This document shows positions 28,346-36,902 of a stretch of DNA of 64,000 nt, piece by piece (positions within the stretch are counted from its first letter, which is position 1; every line of letters starts with the position of its first letter). Both the position numbers and the translations under genes were made by a program. Location: the NCBI RefSeq assembly GCF_042433515.1, contig NZ_JBHLVH010000013.1, positions 186,001 through 250,000 on the forward strand, in the 5' to 3' direction. This stretch comes from Kytococcus schroeteri. Lineage in GTDB: Bacteria > Actinomycetota > Actinomycetes > Actinomycetales > Dermatophilaceae. The notes beneath the pieces are model-generated. The model had not been told where the DNA came from and searched no databases. It was given only the letters and a program-made list of their open reading frames with translations.

Positions 28346-30094
28346 ATGAGGAAGCGCTACGACTACGTCATCGTCGGGGGCGGCTCGGCCGGCTCCGTGC
28401 TGGCCAACCGCCTGTCCACCGACCCGTCCACCACCGTGCTGGTGCTCGAGGCCGGACGGGCCGACTTCGTCTGGGACCCGCTGATCCAGATGCCTGCCGC
28501 CCTGGTCTTCCCCAGTGGCAACCCGCTCTACGACTGGGCGTACGAGTCCGAGCCCGAGCCCTACATGGGTGGCCGCCGCATCAAGCACGCCCGCGGCAAG
28601 GTGCTGGGCGGCTCGTCCTCCATCAACGGCATGATCTTCCAGCGCGGCAACGCCGGCGACTACGAGAAGTGGGCGCAGAACGAGGGCCTGGAGCACTGGG
28701 ACCACGCGCACAACCTGCCGTACTTCAAGCGCATGGAGACCTGCCTGGCCGGCGCCGACGCCTGGCGCGGTGGGGCCGGCCCGCTCAAGCTGGAGCGCGG
28801 CCCGGCCAGCTCCCCGCTCTTCCAGGCCTTCTTCGAGGCGACCCAGCAGGCCGGCTACCCGGCCACCGACGACGTGAACGGCTACCGCCAGGAGGGCTTC
28901 GCGCCGTTCGACCGCAACGTCTTCCAGGGCTCGCGCCTCTCGGCCTCCCGTGCCTACCTGTGGCCCGTCCGCAAGCGCAAGAACCTGCACGTGCGCACCC
29001 TGAGCCACGTCACCCAGCTGCGCTGGGAGGGCACCCGCGTGACCGGTGTGGACTTCGTCCGCGGTCCGCGCCGCACCCCGCACTCGGTGGAGGCCGGCGA
29101 GGTCATCCTCTGCGGCGGTGCGTTCAACTCCCCGCAGACCCTGCAGCTCTCCGGCGTGGGTGACCCCGCCACCCTGCAGGCCGCCGGCGTCACCCCGCGC
29201 GTGGAGCTGCCCGGCGTGGGCGAGAACCTGCAGGACCACCTCGAGGTGTACCTGCAGCACACCGCCACCCAGCCGGTGTCCATGGCGCCCTGGCTCGACC
29301 TCAAGAAGGCGCCCTACATCGGTGCCGAGTGGCTCTTCCGCAACCGCGGCCCCGGCGCCACCAACCACTTCGAGGCCGGTGGCTTCATCCGGACCAGCGA
29401 CCGCGTGGACTACCCCAACCTGATGTTCCACTTCCTGCCCATCGCGGTGCGCTACGACGGCACCGCTGCCGGCGGCGACCACGGCTACCAGGTGCACATC
29501 GGCCCGATGAACTCCGACGTGCGCGGCGACCTGCGCATCCGCAGCAACGACCCCTTCGAGCACCCCGCGATCCGGTTCAACTACCTCTCCACCGAGAACG
29601 ACCGCCGCGAGTGGGTGGAGGTCATTCGTGCCGCCCGCCACATCCTGGCGCAGCCGGCCTTCGCCCCCTTCGACGGTGGCGAGATCTCGCCCGGCCCGGC
29701 CGTGGAGACCGACGAGGAGATCCTCGACTGGGTGGCCAAGGACGCCGAGACGGCCCTGCACCCCAGCTGCACGGCCAAGATGGGCCGCGACGCCATGAGC
29801 GTGGTGGACCCCGACACGATGCGGGTGCACGGCACCGAGGGCCTGCGCGTGGTGGACGCCTCGGTCTTCCCCTCCATCACCAACGGCAACATCTACGCCC
29901 CGGTGATGATGGTGGCCGAGAAGGCCGCCGACCTCATCGCCGGCAACACCCCGCTGGCCCCCGAGCACCCGCCGGTCTACCGCGCCAACGCCGGCATGCC
30001 GCTCTTCCCGCAGGGCGACCCGCGCAACGACGCGTGGGACGCCCGGGACGAGGTGCCCACCGCGGAGCAGGCCATGGCCGGGGAGACCCGGTGA
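28346..30094 (+). CDS. betA: Choline dehydrogenase (GMC oxidoreductase)
   Basis: Membrane-associated FAD enzyme that oxidises choline to betaine aldehyde. The 582-residue protein opens with the FAD-binding YVIVGGGSAGSVLANRL. It carries the GMC signatures GKVLGGSSSINGMIFQRG (about residues 87-104) and GAFNSPQTLQLSGVG, and ends with the catalytic region ALHPSCTAKMG plus TNGNIYAPVMM. Length is a little above the 550 or so of E. coli BetA because of a C-terminal tail. Start ATG 28346 has GAGGAG at 28336-28341. The stop overlaps the betT start by 4 bases (GTGA), so translation is coupled. Confidence 0.93.
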   Translation: MRKRYDYVIVGGGSAGSVLANRLSTDPSTTVLVLEAGRADFVWDPLIQMPAALVFPSGNPLYDWAYESEPEPYMGGRRIKHARGKVLGGSSSINGMIFQRGNAGDYEKWAQNEGLEHWDHAHNLPYFKRMETCLAGADAWRGGAGPLKLERGPASSPLFQAFFEATQQAGYPATDDVNGYRQEGFAPFDRNVFQGSRLSASRAYLWPVRKRKNLHVRTLSHVTQLRWEGTRVTGVDFVRGPRRTPHSVEAGEVILCGGAFNSPQTLQLSGVGDPATLQAAGVTPRVELPGVGENLQDHLEVYLQHTATQPVSMAPWLDLKKAPYIGAEWLFRNRGPGATNHFEAGGFIRTSDRVDYPNLMFHFLPIAVRYDGTAAGGDHGYQVHIGPMNSDVRGDLRIRSNDPFEHPAIRFNYLSTENDRREWVEVIRAARHILAQPAFAPFDGGEISPGPAVETDEEILDWVAKDAETALHPSCTAKMGRDAMSVVDPDTMRVHGTEGLRVVDASVFPSITNGNIYAPVMMVAEKAADLIAGNTPLAPEHPPVYRANAGMPLFPQGDPRNDAWDARDEVPTAEQAMAGETR

Positions 30095-32160
30095 GCGGGG
30101 CCACCGCGGCCGGGCCGCGGCAGGAGGGCCACCGGGCAGGGGTCGAGGCCCCTGCCCGGGCCGGGGTCGTATGGCCCGTGCTCGTCGCCTCGGGCGTGGT
30201 CACCGCGCTCGTGGCCGGGTGGGCCCTGGCGGCCCCCGAGCAGGCGGCCACCCAGCTGGGTGCCCTCACCACGTGGATCGCCACCTGGTTCGGGTGGTTC
30301 TACATCGCCCTGGCCACCGCCGTGCTGGTCTTCGTGGTGGTGCTCGGCGTGCGCCACTCGCGCACCCGGCTGGGCGCCGACACCGACCGCCCCGAGTTCT
30401 CCACCTTCGCCTGGGCCGCGATGCTGTTCGCCGCCGGCATCGGCACCGACGTCATGTTCTTCGCCGTCGCCGAACCGGCCAGCCAGTACCTCGCGCCGCC
30501 GCAGGGCAAGGGGGAGACCCTCGACGCCGCCCGCGAGGCCACCGTGTGGACGCTCTTCCACTACGGCGTCACCGGGTGGGGCATGTACACGCTCATGGGT
30601 ATCGCGCTCGGGTACTTCGCGCACCGCCGCGGGCTGCCGCTGGCCGTCCGCTCGGCGTTGTACCCCCTCATCGGGCAGCGCGTCCGCGGGCCGGTGGGGC
30701 ACGCGGTGGACACCGCCACCGTGCTCGGCACGATCTTCGGCGTGGCCACCTCGCTCGGCATCGGCGTGGTGATGCTCAACGTGGGCATCGACATCCTGTT
30801 CGGCACCGGGCAGGGCATCGCCCAGCAGGTGGGCCTGGTGGTGCTGGCCGTGGCCGTGGCGACGGTCTCGGCCACCACCGGCGTGGACCGCGGCATCCGG
30901 CTGCTCTCGCAGCTCAACGTGGTGCTGGCCGTGGCCCTGGCGTTGTGGGTGCTGGTCACCGGCGACACCGCCTTCGTGCTCAACGCCGTCGCCATGAACG
31001 TGGGCGACTACGTGGCGCTCTTCCCGGGCACCACCCTGGACACGATGGCCTTCGACCACCCCGAGGAGTGGATGAGCGCCTGGACGCTCTTCTTCTGGGC
31101 GTGGTGGGTGGCCTGGGCGAGCTTCGTGGGCATGTTCCTGGCCCGCATCTCGCGCGGCCGCACCATCGGGCAGTTCGTGCTCGGCACGCTCACCATCCCG
31201 TTCACCTACATCGTCATGTGGGTGTCGATCTTCGGGAACTCCGCGGTGCAGCGCATCCGGGGTGGCGACACCGCGTTCGGCGAGCTCGCCGTGGACTCCC
31301 CGGAGCAGGGCTTCTTCACCCTGCTGCAGGACCACCCGCTGCCGATGCTGCTGGTGGGCGTGGCCACCTTCGTGGGCCTGCTGTTCTACGTGACCTCGGC
31401 CGACTCCGGCGCGCTGGTCATGGCCAACCTCAGCTCCGACCTGCCCGACCCGGAGACCGACGCCCACCCCGCCCTGCGCATCGGGTGGGCCGTGGCCACC
31501 GGCGTGCTCACCATCGCGATGCTCGTGGTGGGCGGCATCCCGGCGCTGCAGAGCGCCACCATCGTCATGGGCCTGCCGTTCGCGGCGGTCATGGTGCTGG
31601 TGATGGTGGGGCTGCACCGTGCGCTGGAGGCCGAGCGGGCGCGGGTGGACGCCCACCGTGCCTCGCTCACCGGCCAGCTGGCCCGCGGCGAGGGGCACGG
31701 ACGCTCCTGGCGCACCCGCCTGGGCACCACCCTCGGGGCGGTGAGCGTGGCCCGGGCCACCGAACGGCTCGAGGAGGTGGTGCTCCCGGCCCTGGAGTCG
31801 GTGGCCACCGAGCTGCGCCGCCGCGGCGTGGACGCCCACGTGGAGGCCAGCGAGCCGCTGGAGCGCGGCCGGGTGAAGCGGCGGGCGGTGCTCATCGTGC
31901 CCCCGGCCGACGCCGGGGCCCCCTCGGCGCCGGCGGACCCCTTCCGCTACCCGGTGCAGGTGCGGGTGGTGCCGCGGCCGAGCTACGGCGCGGGCGTCAT
32001 CGAGGCCGACGACACCACCACCCGGCTCGAGGTGGCCCTGCCCACCGGGGAGGTCTACGACGTCCTCACCTCGGAGCCCGACGCGCTGTGCCACGACGTG
32101 CTCGACCACTACGAGCGCTGGGCGGCGGCCCGGACGGAGGTCCAGGTCGCGGTCCTCTGA
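30091..32160 (+). CDS. betT: BCCT-family choline/betaine transporter with regulatory tail
   Basis: A 689-residue secondary transporter with 12 membrane segments (about residues 28-510). BCCT hallmarks are GWGMYTLMGIALGYF and the long signature around WTLFFWAWWVAWASFVGMFL followed by ARISRGRTI. About 170 soluble residues follow the last segment, as in E. coli BetT (677 residues), where the C-terminal tail tunes activity to osmolarity. Context makes choline the likely substrate. Energy coupling (proton or sodium) is not readable here. The GTG start overlaps the betA stop. Its own stop lies 6 bases from the stop of the convergent TetR gene, leaving no room for a separate terminator. Confidence 0.9.
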   Translation: MSGATAAGPRQEGHRAGVEAPARAGVVWPVLVASGVVTALVAGWALAAPEQAATQLGALTTWIATWFGWFYIALATAVLVFVVVLGVRHSRTRLGADTDRPEFSTFAWAAMLFAAGIGTDVMFFAVAEPASQYLAPPQGKGETLDAAREATVWTLFHYGVTGWGMYTLMGIALGYFAHRRGLPLAVRSALYPLIGQRVRGPVGHAVDTATVLGTIFGVATSLGIGVVMLNVGIDILFGTGQGIAQQVGLVVLAVAVATVSATTGVDRGIRLLSQLNVVLAVALALWVLVTGDTAFVLNAVAMNVGDYVALFPGTTLDTMAFDHPEEWMSAWTLFFWAWWVAWASFVGMFLARISRGRTIGQFVLGTLTIPFTYIVMWVSIFGNSAVQRIRGGDTAFGELAVDSPEQGFFTLLQDHPLPMLLVGVATFVGLLFYVTSADSGALVMANLSSDLPDPETDAHPALRIGWAVATGVLTIAMLVVGGIPALQSATIVMGLPFAAVMVLVMVGLHRALEAERARVDAHRASLTGQLARGEGHGRSWRTRLGTTLGAVSVARATERLEEVVLPALESVATELRRRGVDAHVEASEPLERGRVKRRAVLIVPPADAGAPSAPADPFRYPVQVRVVPRPSYGAGVIEADDTTTRLEVALPTGEVYDVLTSEPDALCHDVLDHYERWAAARTEVQVAVL

Positions 32161-32166
32161 CGCAGG

Positions 32167-32748
32167 TCAGGTCGCGGAGGCTGCCCGCACCAGGGAGCGG
32201 GCGGCCTCCAGCCCTGCCCGGAGGGCGTCGTCGGCGGTGCCGTCGAGCATCAGGGCCAGCGACCCCTCGTAGATCACCTCGATCGAGCGGGCGAGGGAGG
32301 CGGCCGCCCCCGGGTCGGCCGGCAGGAGGGAACCCGCGGCCTGCTGGAGGCGCGAGCGCAGCAACTCGCGCTCCCGGGTGAGCACGGCAGCGACCTCCGG
32401 GGCCGCCTCGGGGAAGCACACGGTGGTGGCGCGGAAGGCGCACCACCGTTCCTCCGGCAGCCGGTCCCGGAGCTCCTGTGCGGCGGTGAACGGCGAGAGC
32501 AGCCGCGCCGCCGGGTCCGAGGTGGCGTCCCAGTGCTCGTCCCACGCCTGGGGCCACATCTCCAGGCGGCGGTCGAGGGCGGCGGCCAGCAGGCCGTCCT
32601 TGTTGCCGAAGTGCACGTAGAGGCTGGCCGCCGAGGCGTGGGCGTCCTTGAGCAGCACCGTCACGGGGGTGGTGGCGCCCCCGTCGACGAACAGCTTGCG
32701 CGTCGCCGCGTCGAGCAGGCGTTCACGCACAGGCGTCTTGGCGGTCAT
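32167..32748 (-). CDS. TetR-family regulator (bet-flanking paralogue 2)
   Basis: A 193-residue TetR protein, clearly a paralogue of the one at 26105. They share KTPVRERLL, the LYVHFG/MYAHFG helix-turn-helix end, KDGLLAAALDRRLE, ERWCAF/ERWCSF and EGSLALML/EGMLALML. It is convergent with betT. Its own upstream region (32749-32800) lacks the AACGNNCGTT dyad found before betB, so it may bind that operator in trans or control something else. The duplication flanking a three-gene operon suggests a regulator copied and then split in function. Confidence 0.85.
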   Translation of the reverse strand: MTAKTPVRERLLDAATRKLFVDGGATTPVTVLLKDAHASAASLYVHFGNKDGLLAAALDRRLEMWPQAWDEHWDATSDPAARLLSPFTAAQELRDRLPEERWCAFRATTVCFPEAAPEVAAVLTRERELLRSRLQQAAGSLLPADPGAAASLARSIEVIYEGSLALMLDGTADDALRAGLEAARSLVRAASAT

Positions 32749-32839
32749 GTCGAGAGCGTAATGGGTGGGGTTGGGAGTGCGAGCCGGGCCCGGGGCGGCG
32801 CGGGCCGGCCTGTGCGGGAGGGATGTCCCGGGCGCGAGG

Positions 32840-32872
32840 AAGGCCCCCGGACCGAGGGGGTCCGGGGGCCTT
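32840..32872 (-). terminator. 14-bp hairpin after the 32889 gene
   Basis: 32840-32853 (core GGCCCCCGGACC) pairs perfectly with 32859-32872 around a 5-base loop, 17 bases past the stop of the minus-strand gene. No T run follows. Confidence 0.6.
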
Positions 32873-32888
32873 CGCGGCGTGGCGCGGG

Positions 32889-33779
32889 TCAGACGCCGGG
32901 GGGCGGGGGCGGCGTGCTGCCGCCGCGGTTCCAGGACTGGTCGTCCTGGCCCGTGGAACCGGTGGAACCGTTCCAGTCCTGCTGGCCGGCCGGCGTGGCG
33001 CCACCGGACGCCGGGGCGTCGGTGGAGGGCGCCTGGTGGCCGTACTCCGGCGCCGGGGGAGCGGACTGGCCGTACTCGGGCTGGGAGCTCGGGTTCAGGC
33101 CGTATCCGGGTGCCGGGGGAGCGGACTGGCCGGTGGTGTTCTGGCCGTAGGCGTCCGGCTGGTAGCCCGGGGCGCCGTTGGTGCCCACCTGGCCGTAGGC
33201 TGGGGCGGGCGGAACCTGGCCGTTGCGCTGGGAGTACGGCGTGGACCGGGCGTACTGGTCGGAGTACTCACTGTTGGTGTAGCTGGAGTACTGCTGCTGC
33301 TTGTTCTTGCGGCGACCGAAGAACCACAGCAGGCCGCCGACCAGCATGAGCAGGAGGCCCAGCGGGATGAGGAAGATCGCGGCGGCCAACCCCAGCCCGA
33401 GCTTCATGAATGCACCCATGTCGGCCGGGCCGCTCAGGGCGTAGCCGGGCTCGGAGCAGGTGACGGTGACGTCGCCGGCCGTGTCGGCGGTGATGGTGCC
33501 CAAGATGTTCTCGTTGTTCACCTCGGCGCTCGTGCCCGGGGCAAGGTCGCCCAGGGTGGCGCCCTGGACCGTGCACGCGGAGCTGTCCGCGCCGGGGCCC
33601 AGGAGCATGCGGGTCTCGTCCTCGTCCATGCTCACGGTGGTGGAGCCCTCGATGGACTGCTGCTGGTCCACGAAGTCGGAGACCTCCTTGAAGGTCGTGC
33701 CTGCTAGCACGGCACCGATGATGCCGAGGACCAGGGACAGGACACCCAGGAAGAACAGGATCTTGCCGAAGGTCTTCAT
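32889..33779 (-). CDS. Two-TM protein with two-cysteine outer domain and long repeat tail (paralogue 3)
   Basis: A 296-residue member of the family also found at 22929 and 23950. It has membrane segment 1 (KILFFLGVLSLVLGIIGAVL), an outer domain with cysteines in SSACTVQGATLG and VTVTCSEPG, membrane segment 2 (LGLAAAIFLIPLGLLLMLVG), then a long tail. The tail (about residues 175-296) is rich in Gln, Tyr, Pro, Ser and Gly with repeated units such as GQSAPPAP plus GY or EY and a final PPPPPGV. It is probably disordered and may bind partners, like Pro-rich tails of septum or wall proteins. Start ATG 33779 has GGGGTGA upstream on the minus strand. It diverges from the SAM-riboswitch-controlled operon. 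Confidence 0.75.
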   Translation of the reverse strand: MKTFGKILFFLGVLSLVLGIIGAVLAGTTFKEVSDFVDQQQSIEGSTTVSMDEDETRMLLGPGADSSACTVQGATLGDLAPGTSAEVNNENILGTITADTAGDVTVTCSEPGYALSGPADMGAFMKLGLGLAAAIFLIPLGLLLMLVGGLLWFFGRRKNKQQQYSSYTNSEYSDQYARSTPYSQRNGQVPPAPAYGQVGTNGAPGYQPDAYGQNTTGQSAPPAPGYGLNPSSQPEYGQSAPPAPEYGHQAPSTDAPASGGATPAGQQDWNGSTGSTGQDDQSWNRGGSTPPPPPGV

Positions 33780-33914
33780 CGGCGTCACCCCTCTCGTGTG
33801 TCGGCGCCCGGTCGTGCCGGGCGGGTGTGTGCGGGGCGGACGCCCCGTGCCGGGCCCCACGCTACCGAGGGACGGGGCGTCCGGCGTGAGGCGCACCACG
33901 TTCGGCCCGGCGAT

Positions 33915-33944
33915 TTGGAAAATCTCAGACCGGGGTCGTAGGTT
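33915..33944 (+). promoter_or_regulatory. Promoter of the met leader
   Basis: TTGGAA (33915-33920) and TAGGTT (33939-33944) with an 18-base spacer. The expected start, near A33951, falls exactly at the 5' edge of the SAM aptamer, which supports the call. Confidence 0.6.
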
Positions 33945-33951
33945 GTGCGCA

Positions 33952-34041
33952 CTGTATCCAGAGCGGTGGAGAGATCTGGCTCTTTGAAACCGCAGCAACC
34001 CCCCGTCGCGGGCGAGGGTGCTAACGCCAGATGCGATGGAG
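33952..34041 (+). ncRNA. SAM-I riboswitch (S-box)
   Basis: The aptamer core is easy to recognise: CCAGAGCGGTGGAGAGA, then CTGGCTC, then TTTGAAACCGCAGCAACC, a variable hairpin, and GGGTGCTAACGCCAGA. P1 pairs 33952-33958 with 34035-34041. The P2 arms are GCGGT and ACCGC. It precedes metN-metI-metQ-metQ, a classic SAM-I target: high SAM turns methionine uptake off. The 3' strand of P1 contains GGAG, which is also part of the ribosome binding site of a short leader ORF immediately downstream, so control is probably at translation of that leader. No intrinsic terminator with a T run is visible between aptamer and metN. Confidence 0.85.
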
Positions 34042-34046
34042 GAACC

Positions 34047-34079
34047 ATGAGCTGCACCTGTATGACGTCGAGGTCCTGA
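34047..34079 (+). CDS. Ten-codon leader ORF (MSCTCMTSRS) after the SAM aptamer
   Basis: ATG 34047 to TGA 34079 encodes MSCTCMTSRS, with two Cys and two Met, both sulfur amino acids, in ten residues. GGAGGA (34038-34043) is a strong ribosome binding site, though close to the ATG, and is shared with the 3' strand of riboswitch stem P1. That geometry implies that SAM binding hides the site. The ORF could be a leader peptide whose translation affects Rho access or downstream structure, or a chance ORF. The 181 bases from its stop to metN (34080-34260) hold no other gene. Confidence 0.45.
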   Translation: MSCTCMTSRS

Positions 34080-34260
34080 CCCTGCGGCCGGCGCTCCCGT
34101 ACCCGCTTCGCGCGGAGTGAGGTGAGCGAGCCGGACCGGTCGGGCCCTCAGAACCCACGCATCCACCACCTGTACGCCGTCGCGCCACGGACCCAGGGGT
34201 CTGCCACTGCATTCCCCGGTGATTCGTGGGCCCATTTCGTCCTGCCCGGAAGGACCATTC

Positions 34261-35220
34261 ATGATCACCCTGGACAATGTGTCCAAGACCTATTTCCCGC
34301 GAGGTGCGGGCGAGCCCGTCCGTGCCCTGGAGGACGTCTCCCTGCACATCGGCCGTGGCCAGGTCCACGGCATCGTCGGGCCGTCGGGCTCCGGCAAGTC
34401 CACCCTCGTGCGATGCATCAACCTGCTCGAGCGCCCCACCTCCGGGCGCGTCACCGTGGACGGCCGGGAGCTCACCGCCCTCAGCAGCGGACAGGTGCGC
34501 GCCGCACGCCGCGACATCGGCATGATCTTCCAGCACTTCAACCTGCTGGACTCGCGCACCGCCGCCCAGAACGTGGCGCTGCCGCTGGAACTGGCCGGGG
34601 TGGGCCGCGCCGAGCGCACCCGCCGTGCCGCCGAGCTGCTCGAGCGGGTGGGCCTGGGCGGCCGGGCCAAGGCCCACCCCCGCCAGCTCTCGGGTGGCCA
34701 GAAGCAGCGCGTGGCCATCGCGCGGGCCCTGGTCACCCACCCCAGCGTCCTGCTCTGCGACGAGGCCACCAGCGCCCTGGACCCCGAGACCACCAGCAGC
34801 GTCCTGGACCTGCTGCGCGAGCTCACCGCGGACCTCGGGCTGACCACCGTTCTCATCACCCACGAGATGGACGTGGTCACCCGCGTGGCCGACGGCGTCA
34901 CCCTGCTGGCCGACGGCCACGTGGTGGAGTCCGGCTCGCTGGCCGAGGTGGCCGCCACCCGCGGCAGCGCCCTGGCCTCCCAGCTCGTGCCGCGCCCCGT
35001 GCGCGCCCTGGACGCCGCCGACCTCCCGGCCTGCTCCCGCATCGTGACCGTCGACCTGGCCACCCAGGACGAGAACGCCGTCATCGCCGAGCTGCGCGCC
35101 ACCGGCGCCGAGGTGCAGGTGGCCGCCGCCCGCGTGGAGAACGTGCACGGCGCCCGCGTCGGCACCCTCGACCTGCTCGTCACCCAGCCCTCCACCCACC
35201 GACAGGAGATCCCGGCATGA
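34261..35220 (+). CDS. metN: Methionine ABC transporter ATP-binding protein
   Basis: A 319-residue ATPase of the MetNIQ importer. It has Walker A GPSGSGKST (40-48), Q-loop near FQHFNLL (90-96), ABC signature LSGGQ (143-147), Walker B LLCDEATS (164-171) and H-loop THEMD. A C-terminal NIL domain (about residues 245-319) binds methionine and mediates trans-inhibition. Start ATG 34261 has GGAAGGA at 34248-34254; an in-frame GTG at 34219 without a binding site is rejected. It is first gene of an operon under the SAM riboswitch, and overlaps metI by 4 bases (ATGA). Confidence 0.95.
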   Translation: MITLDNVSKTYFPRGAGEPVRALEDVSLHIGRGQVHGIVGPSGSGKSTLVRCINLLERPTSGRVTVDGRELTALSSGQVRAARRDIGMIFQHFNLLDSRTAAQNVALPLELAGVGRAERTRRAAELLERVGLGGRAKAHPRQLSGGQKQRVAIARALVTHPSVLLCDEATSALDPETTSSVLDLLRELTADLGLTTVLITHEMDVVTRVADGVTLLADGHVVESGSLAEVAATRGSALASQLVPRPVRALDAADLPACSRIVTVDLATQDENAVIAELRATGAEVQVAAARVENVHGARVGTLDLLVTQPSTHRQEIPA

Positions 35221-35870
35221 CCCGCGACCGCCTCATCGAGGAACTCATCGACGGCACCTGGGACACCCTCTACATGGTGGGCCTGTCCTCGGCCATCGCC
35301 CTGCTGCTCGGCATCCCGCTGGGCGTGCTGCTCGTGGCCACCGCGCCCGGCGGGCTCTTCCCGCACCGGGCGCTCAACTCCGTGGTGGGCGCGGTCGTCA
35401 ACGCCGGCCGGTCCATCCCGTTCATCATCCTGCTGGTGCTCATCGCCCCGCTCACCAAGAGCCTGGCCGGCACCACCATCGGCCCCACGGCCGCCGCCGT
35501 GCCGCTGACCCTCGGGGCCATCCCCTTCCTGGCGCGCCTCGTGGAGACCTCCCTGCGCGAGGTCGACCCCGGCAAGGTGGAGGCCGCCACCGCGATGGGG
35601 GCCACTCGCGGCCAGGTGATCCGGTCGGTGCTGCTGCCCGAGGCCCTGCCCGGCCTCATCGCCGGACTCACCGTGACCGTCGTGGCCCTCATCGGCTACT
35701 CGGCCATGGCCGGCGCCGTGGGCGGCGGGGGCCTGGGCGACCTGGCCATCCGCTACGGCTACCAGCGGTTCGACATGACCGTGACCCTGGCCTGCGTGGC
35801 CGTGCTCATGGCCCTGGTGGTGCTGGTGCAGTTCCTCGGCGACACCGCCGCCCGCATCACCCGCCACTGA
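35217..35870 (+). CDS. metI: Methionine ABC transporter permease
   Basis: A 217-residue permease with five membrane segments. The EAA loop that docks on MetN is visible: EAATAMGATRGQVIRSVLLPEA (shown by its first part EAATAMGATRGQVIR, about residues 122-136). The N-terminal TWDTLYMVGLSSAIALLLG is typical of MetI. The start overlaps the metN stop (ATGA), so the two are translationally coupled. A 118-base gap then precedes the first metQ. Confidence 0.95.
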   Translation: MTRDRLIEELIDGTWDTLYMVGLSSAIALLLGIPLGVLLVATAPGGLFPHRALNSVVGAVVNAGRSIPFIILLVLIAPLTKSLAGTTIGPTAAAVPLTLGAIPFLARLVETSLREVDPGKVEAATAMGATRGQVIRSVLLPEALPGLIAGLTVTVVALIGYSAMAGAVGGGGLGDLAIRYGYQRFDMTVTLACVAVLMALVVLVQFLGDTAARITRH

Positions 35871-35988
35871 GCGCCCGCCCGGGTCACCGGGCCCTGCCGC
35901 CGCGCGCCGCGCGGCACCCCCTCACAGCCCGCCACGCCGCAGCGCGTCGTGGTGAGGGCACCCCCTACCCACCTGACCGGAGGACCCC

Positions 35989-36840
35989 GTGCACACCACC
36001 TCGCACACCACCCCCGCCCGGCGACGCACCGCGCTGGGCCTGGCCGCCCTCGCTCTCGCCGCCCCCGCGCTCACCGGCTGCGGCGCCGAGGAGACCCGGG
36101 CCGAGGAGGACGGACGTCCCGTGCTGCGCGTGGCGGCCACCCCCACGCCCCACGCGGACATCCTGCGCCACGTCGACGAGGAGCAGCTGGACGCCGAGGC
36201 CGGCTTCGAGCTGGAGGTCGTGGAGTTCACCGACTACCTGCAGCCCAACGCGGCGCTCGACGAGGGGTCGGTGGACGCCAACTACTACCAGCACCGCCTC
36301 TTCCTGCAGAGCCAGGAGCAGGCCGCCGGGTACGACTTCGAGGTCGTGGCGCCCATCTCCAACCAGCCGCTCGGCCTCTACTCCGAGGAGGTCGACTCCC
36401 TGGAGGACCTGGCGCCGGGTTCCCGCGTGGCCATCCCCAACGACCCCACCAACGGGGCCCGCGGCCTGTGGCTGCTGCAGGAGGCCGGACTCATCGAGCT
36501 GGCGGACACCGGCGACCTCCCGCCGACGCCCGAGGACGTGACCTCCAACCCCAGGGACCTGGAGTTCCTGCCCGTCGAGGCCGCCCAGACCTCCCGCTCC
36601 GTCGGCGACGCCACCCTGAGCGCCGTGCCGGGCAACTACGCCGTGCAGGACGGTCTGGACACCGACGACGCCCTCGCCCTGGAGGACCCGCGCGACGAGC
36701 GCTTCGTCATCAACCTCGTGACCACCGCCGACCGTGCCGACGACCCGCAGCTGGCCGCCCTGGCCGACGTGCTGCACGGCGACGCGGTGGGGGAGTACAT
36801 CGAGTCCACCTGGCACGGCACCGTCGTGCAGGTCGACTGA
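35989..36840 (+). CDS. metQ: MetQ-type methionine-binding lipoprotein (copy 1)
   Basis: A 283-residue solute-binding lipoprotein. The lipobox LTGC places the lipidated Cys at residue 31 after an Arg-rich signal peptide. The NlpA/MetQ domain is evident from EVVEFTDYLQPNAALDEG, DANYYQH, RVAIPNDPTNGARGLWLL and GNYAVQDGL. It starts at GTG 35989 with CGGAGGA just upstream. It differs from the copy that follows: here the ligand-pocket stretch reads PTNGARGLW, there PSNAGRALK. It may bind a different stereoisomer or peptide form of methionine. Confidence 0.92.
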   Translation: MHTTSHTTPARRRTALGLAALALAAPALTGCGAEETRAEEDGRPVLRVAATPTPHADILRHVDEEQLDAEAGFELEVVEFTDYLQPNAALDEGSVDANYYQHRLFLQSQEQAAGYDFEVVAPISNQPLGLYSEEVDSLEDLAPGSRVAIPNDPTNGARGLWLLQEAGLIELADTGDLPPTPEDVTSNPRDLEFLPVEAAQTSRSVGDATLSAVPGNYAVQDGLDTDDALALEDPRDERFVINLVTTADRADDPQLAALADVLHGDAVGEYIESTWHGTVVQVD

Positions 36841-36902
36841 CCCCACCCCGCCGCCCCACCCCGTCCACCCACCCACCCCATCCCACCCCACAGGAGATCC
36901 CC

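Noticed and set aside
34219..34260. Longer metN start at GTG 34219
   Set aside because: No ribosome binding site there; GGAAGGA precedes ATG 34261, which begins the standard MetN sequence.
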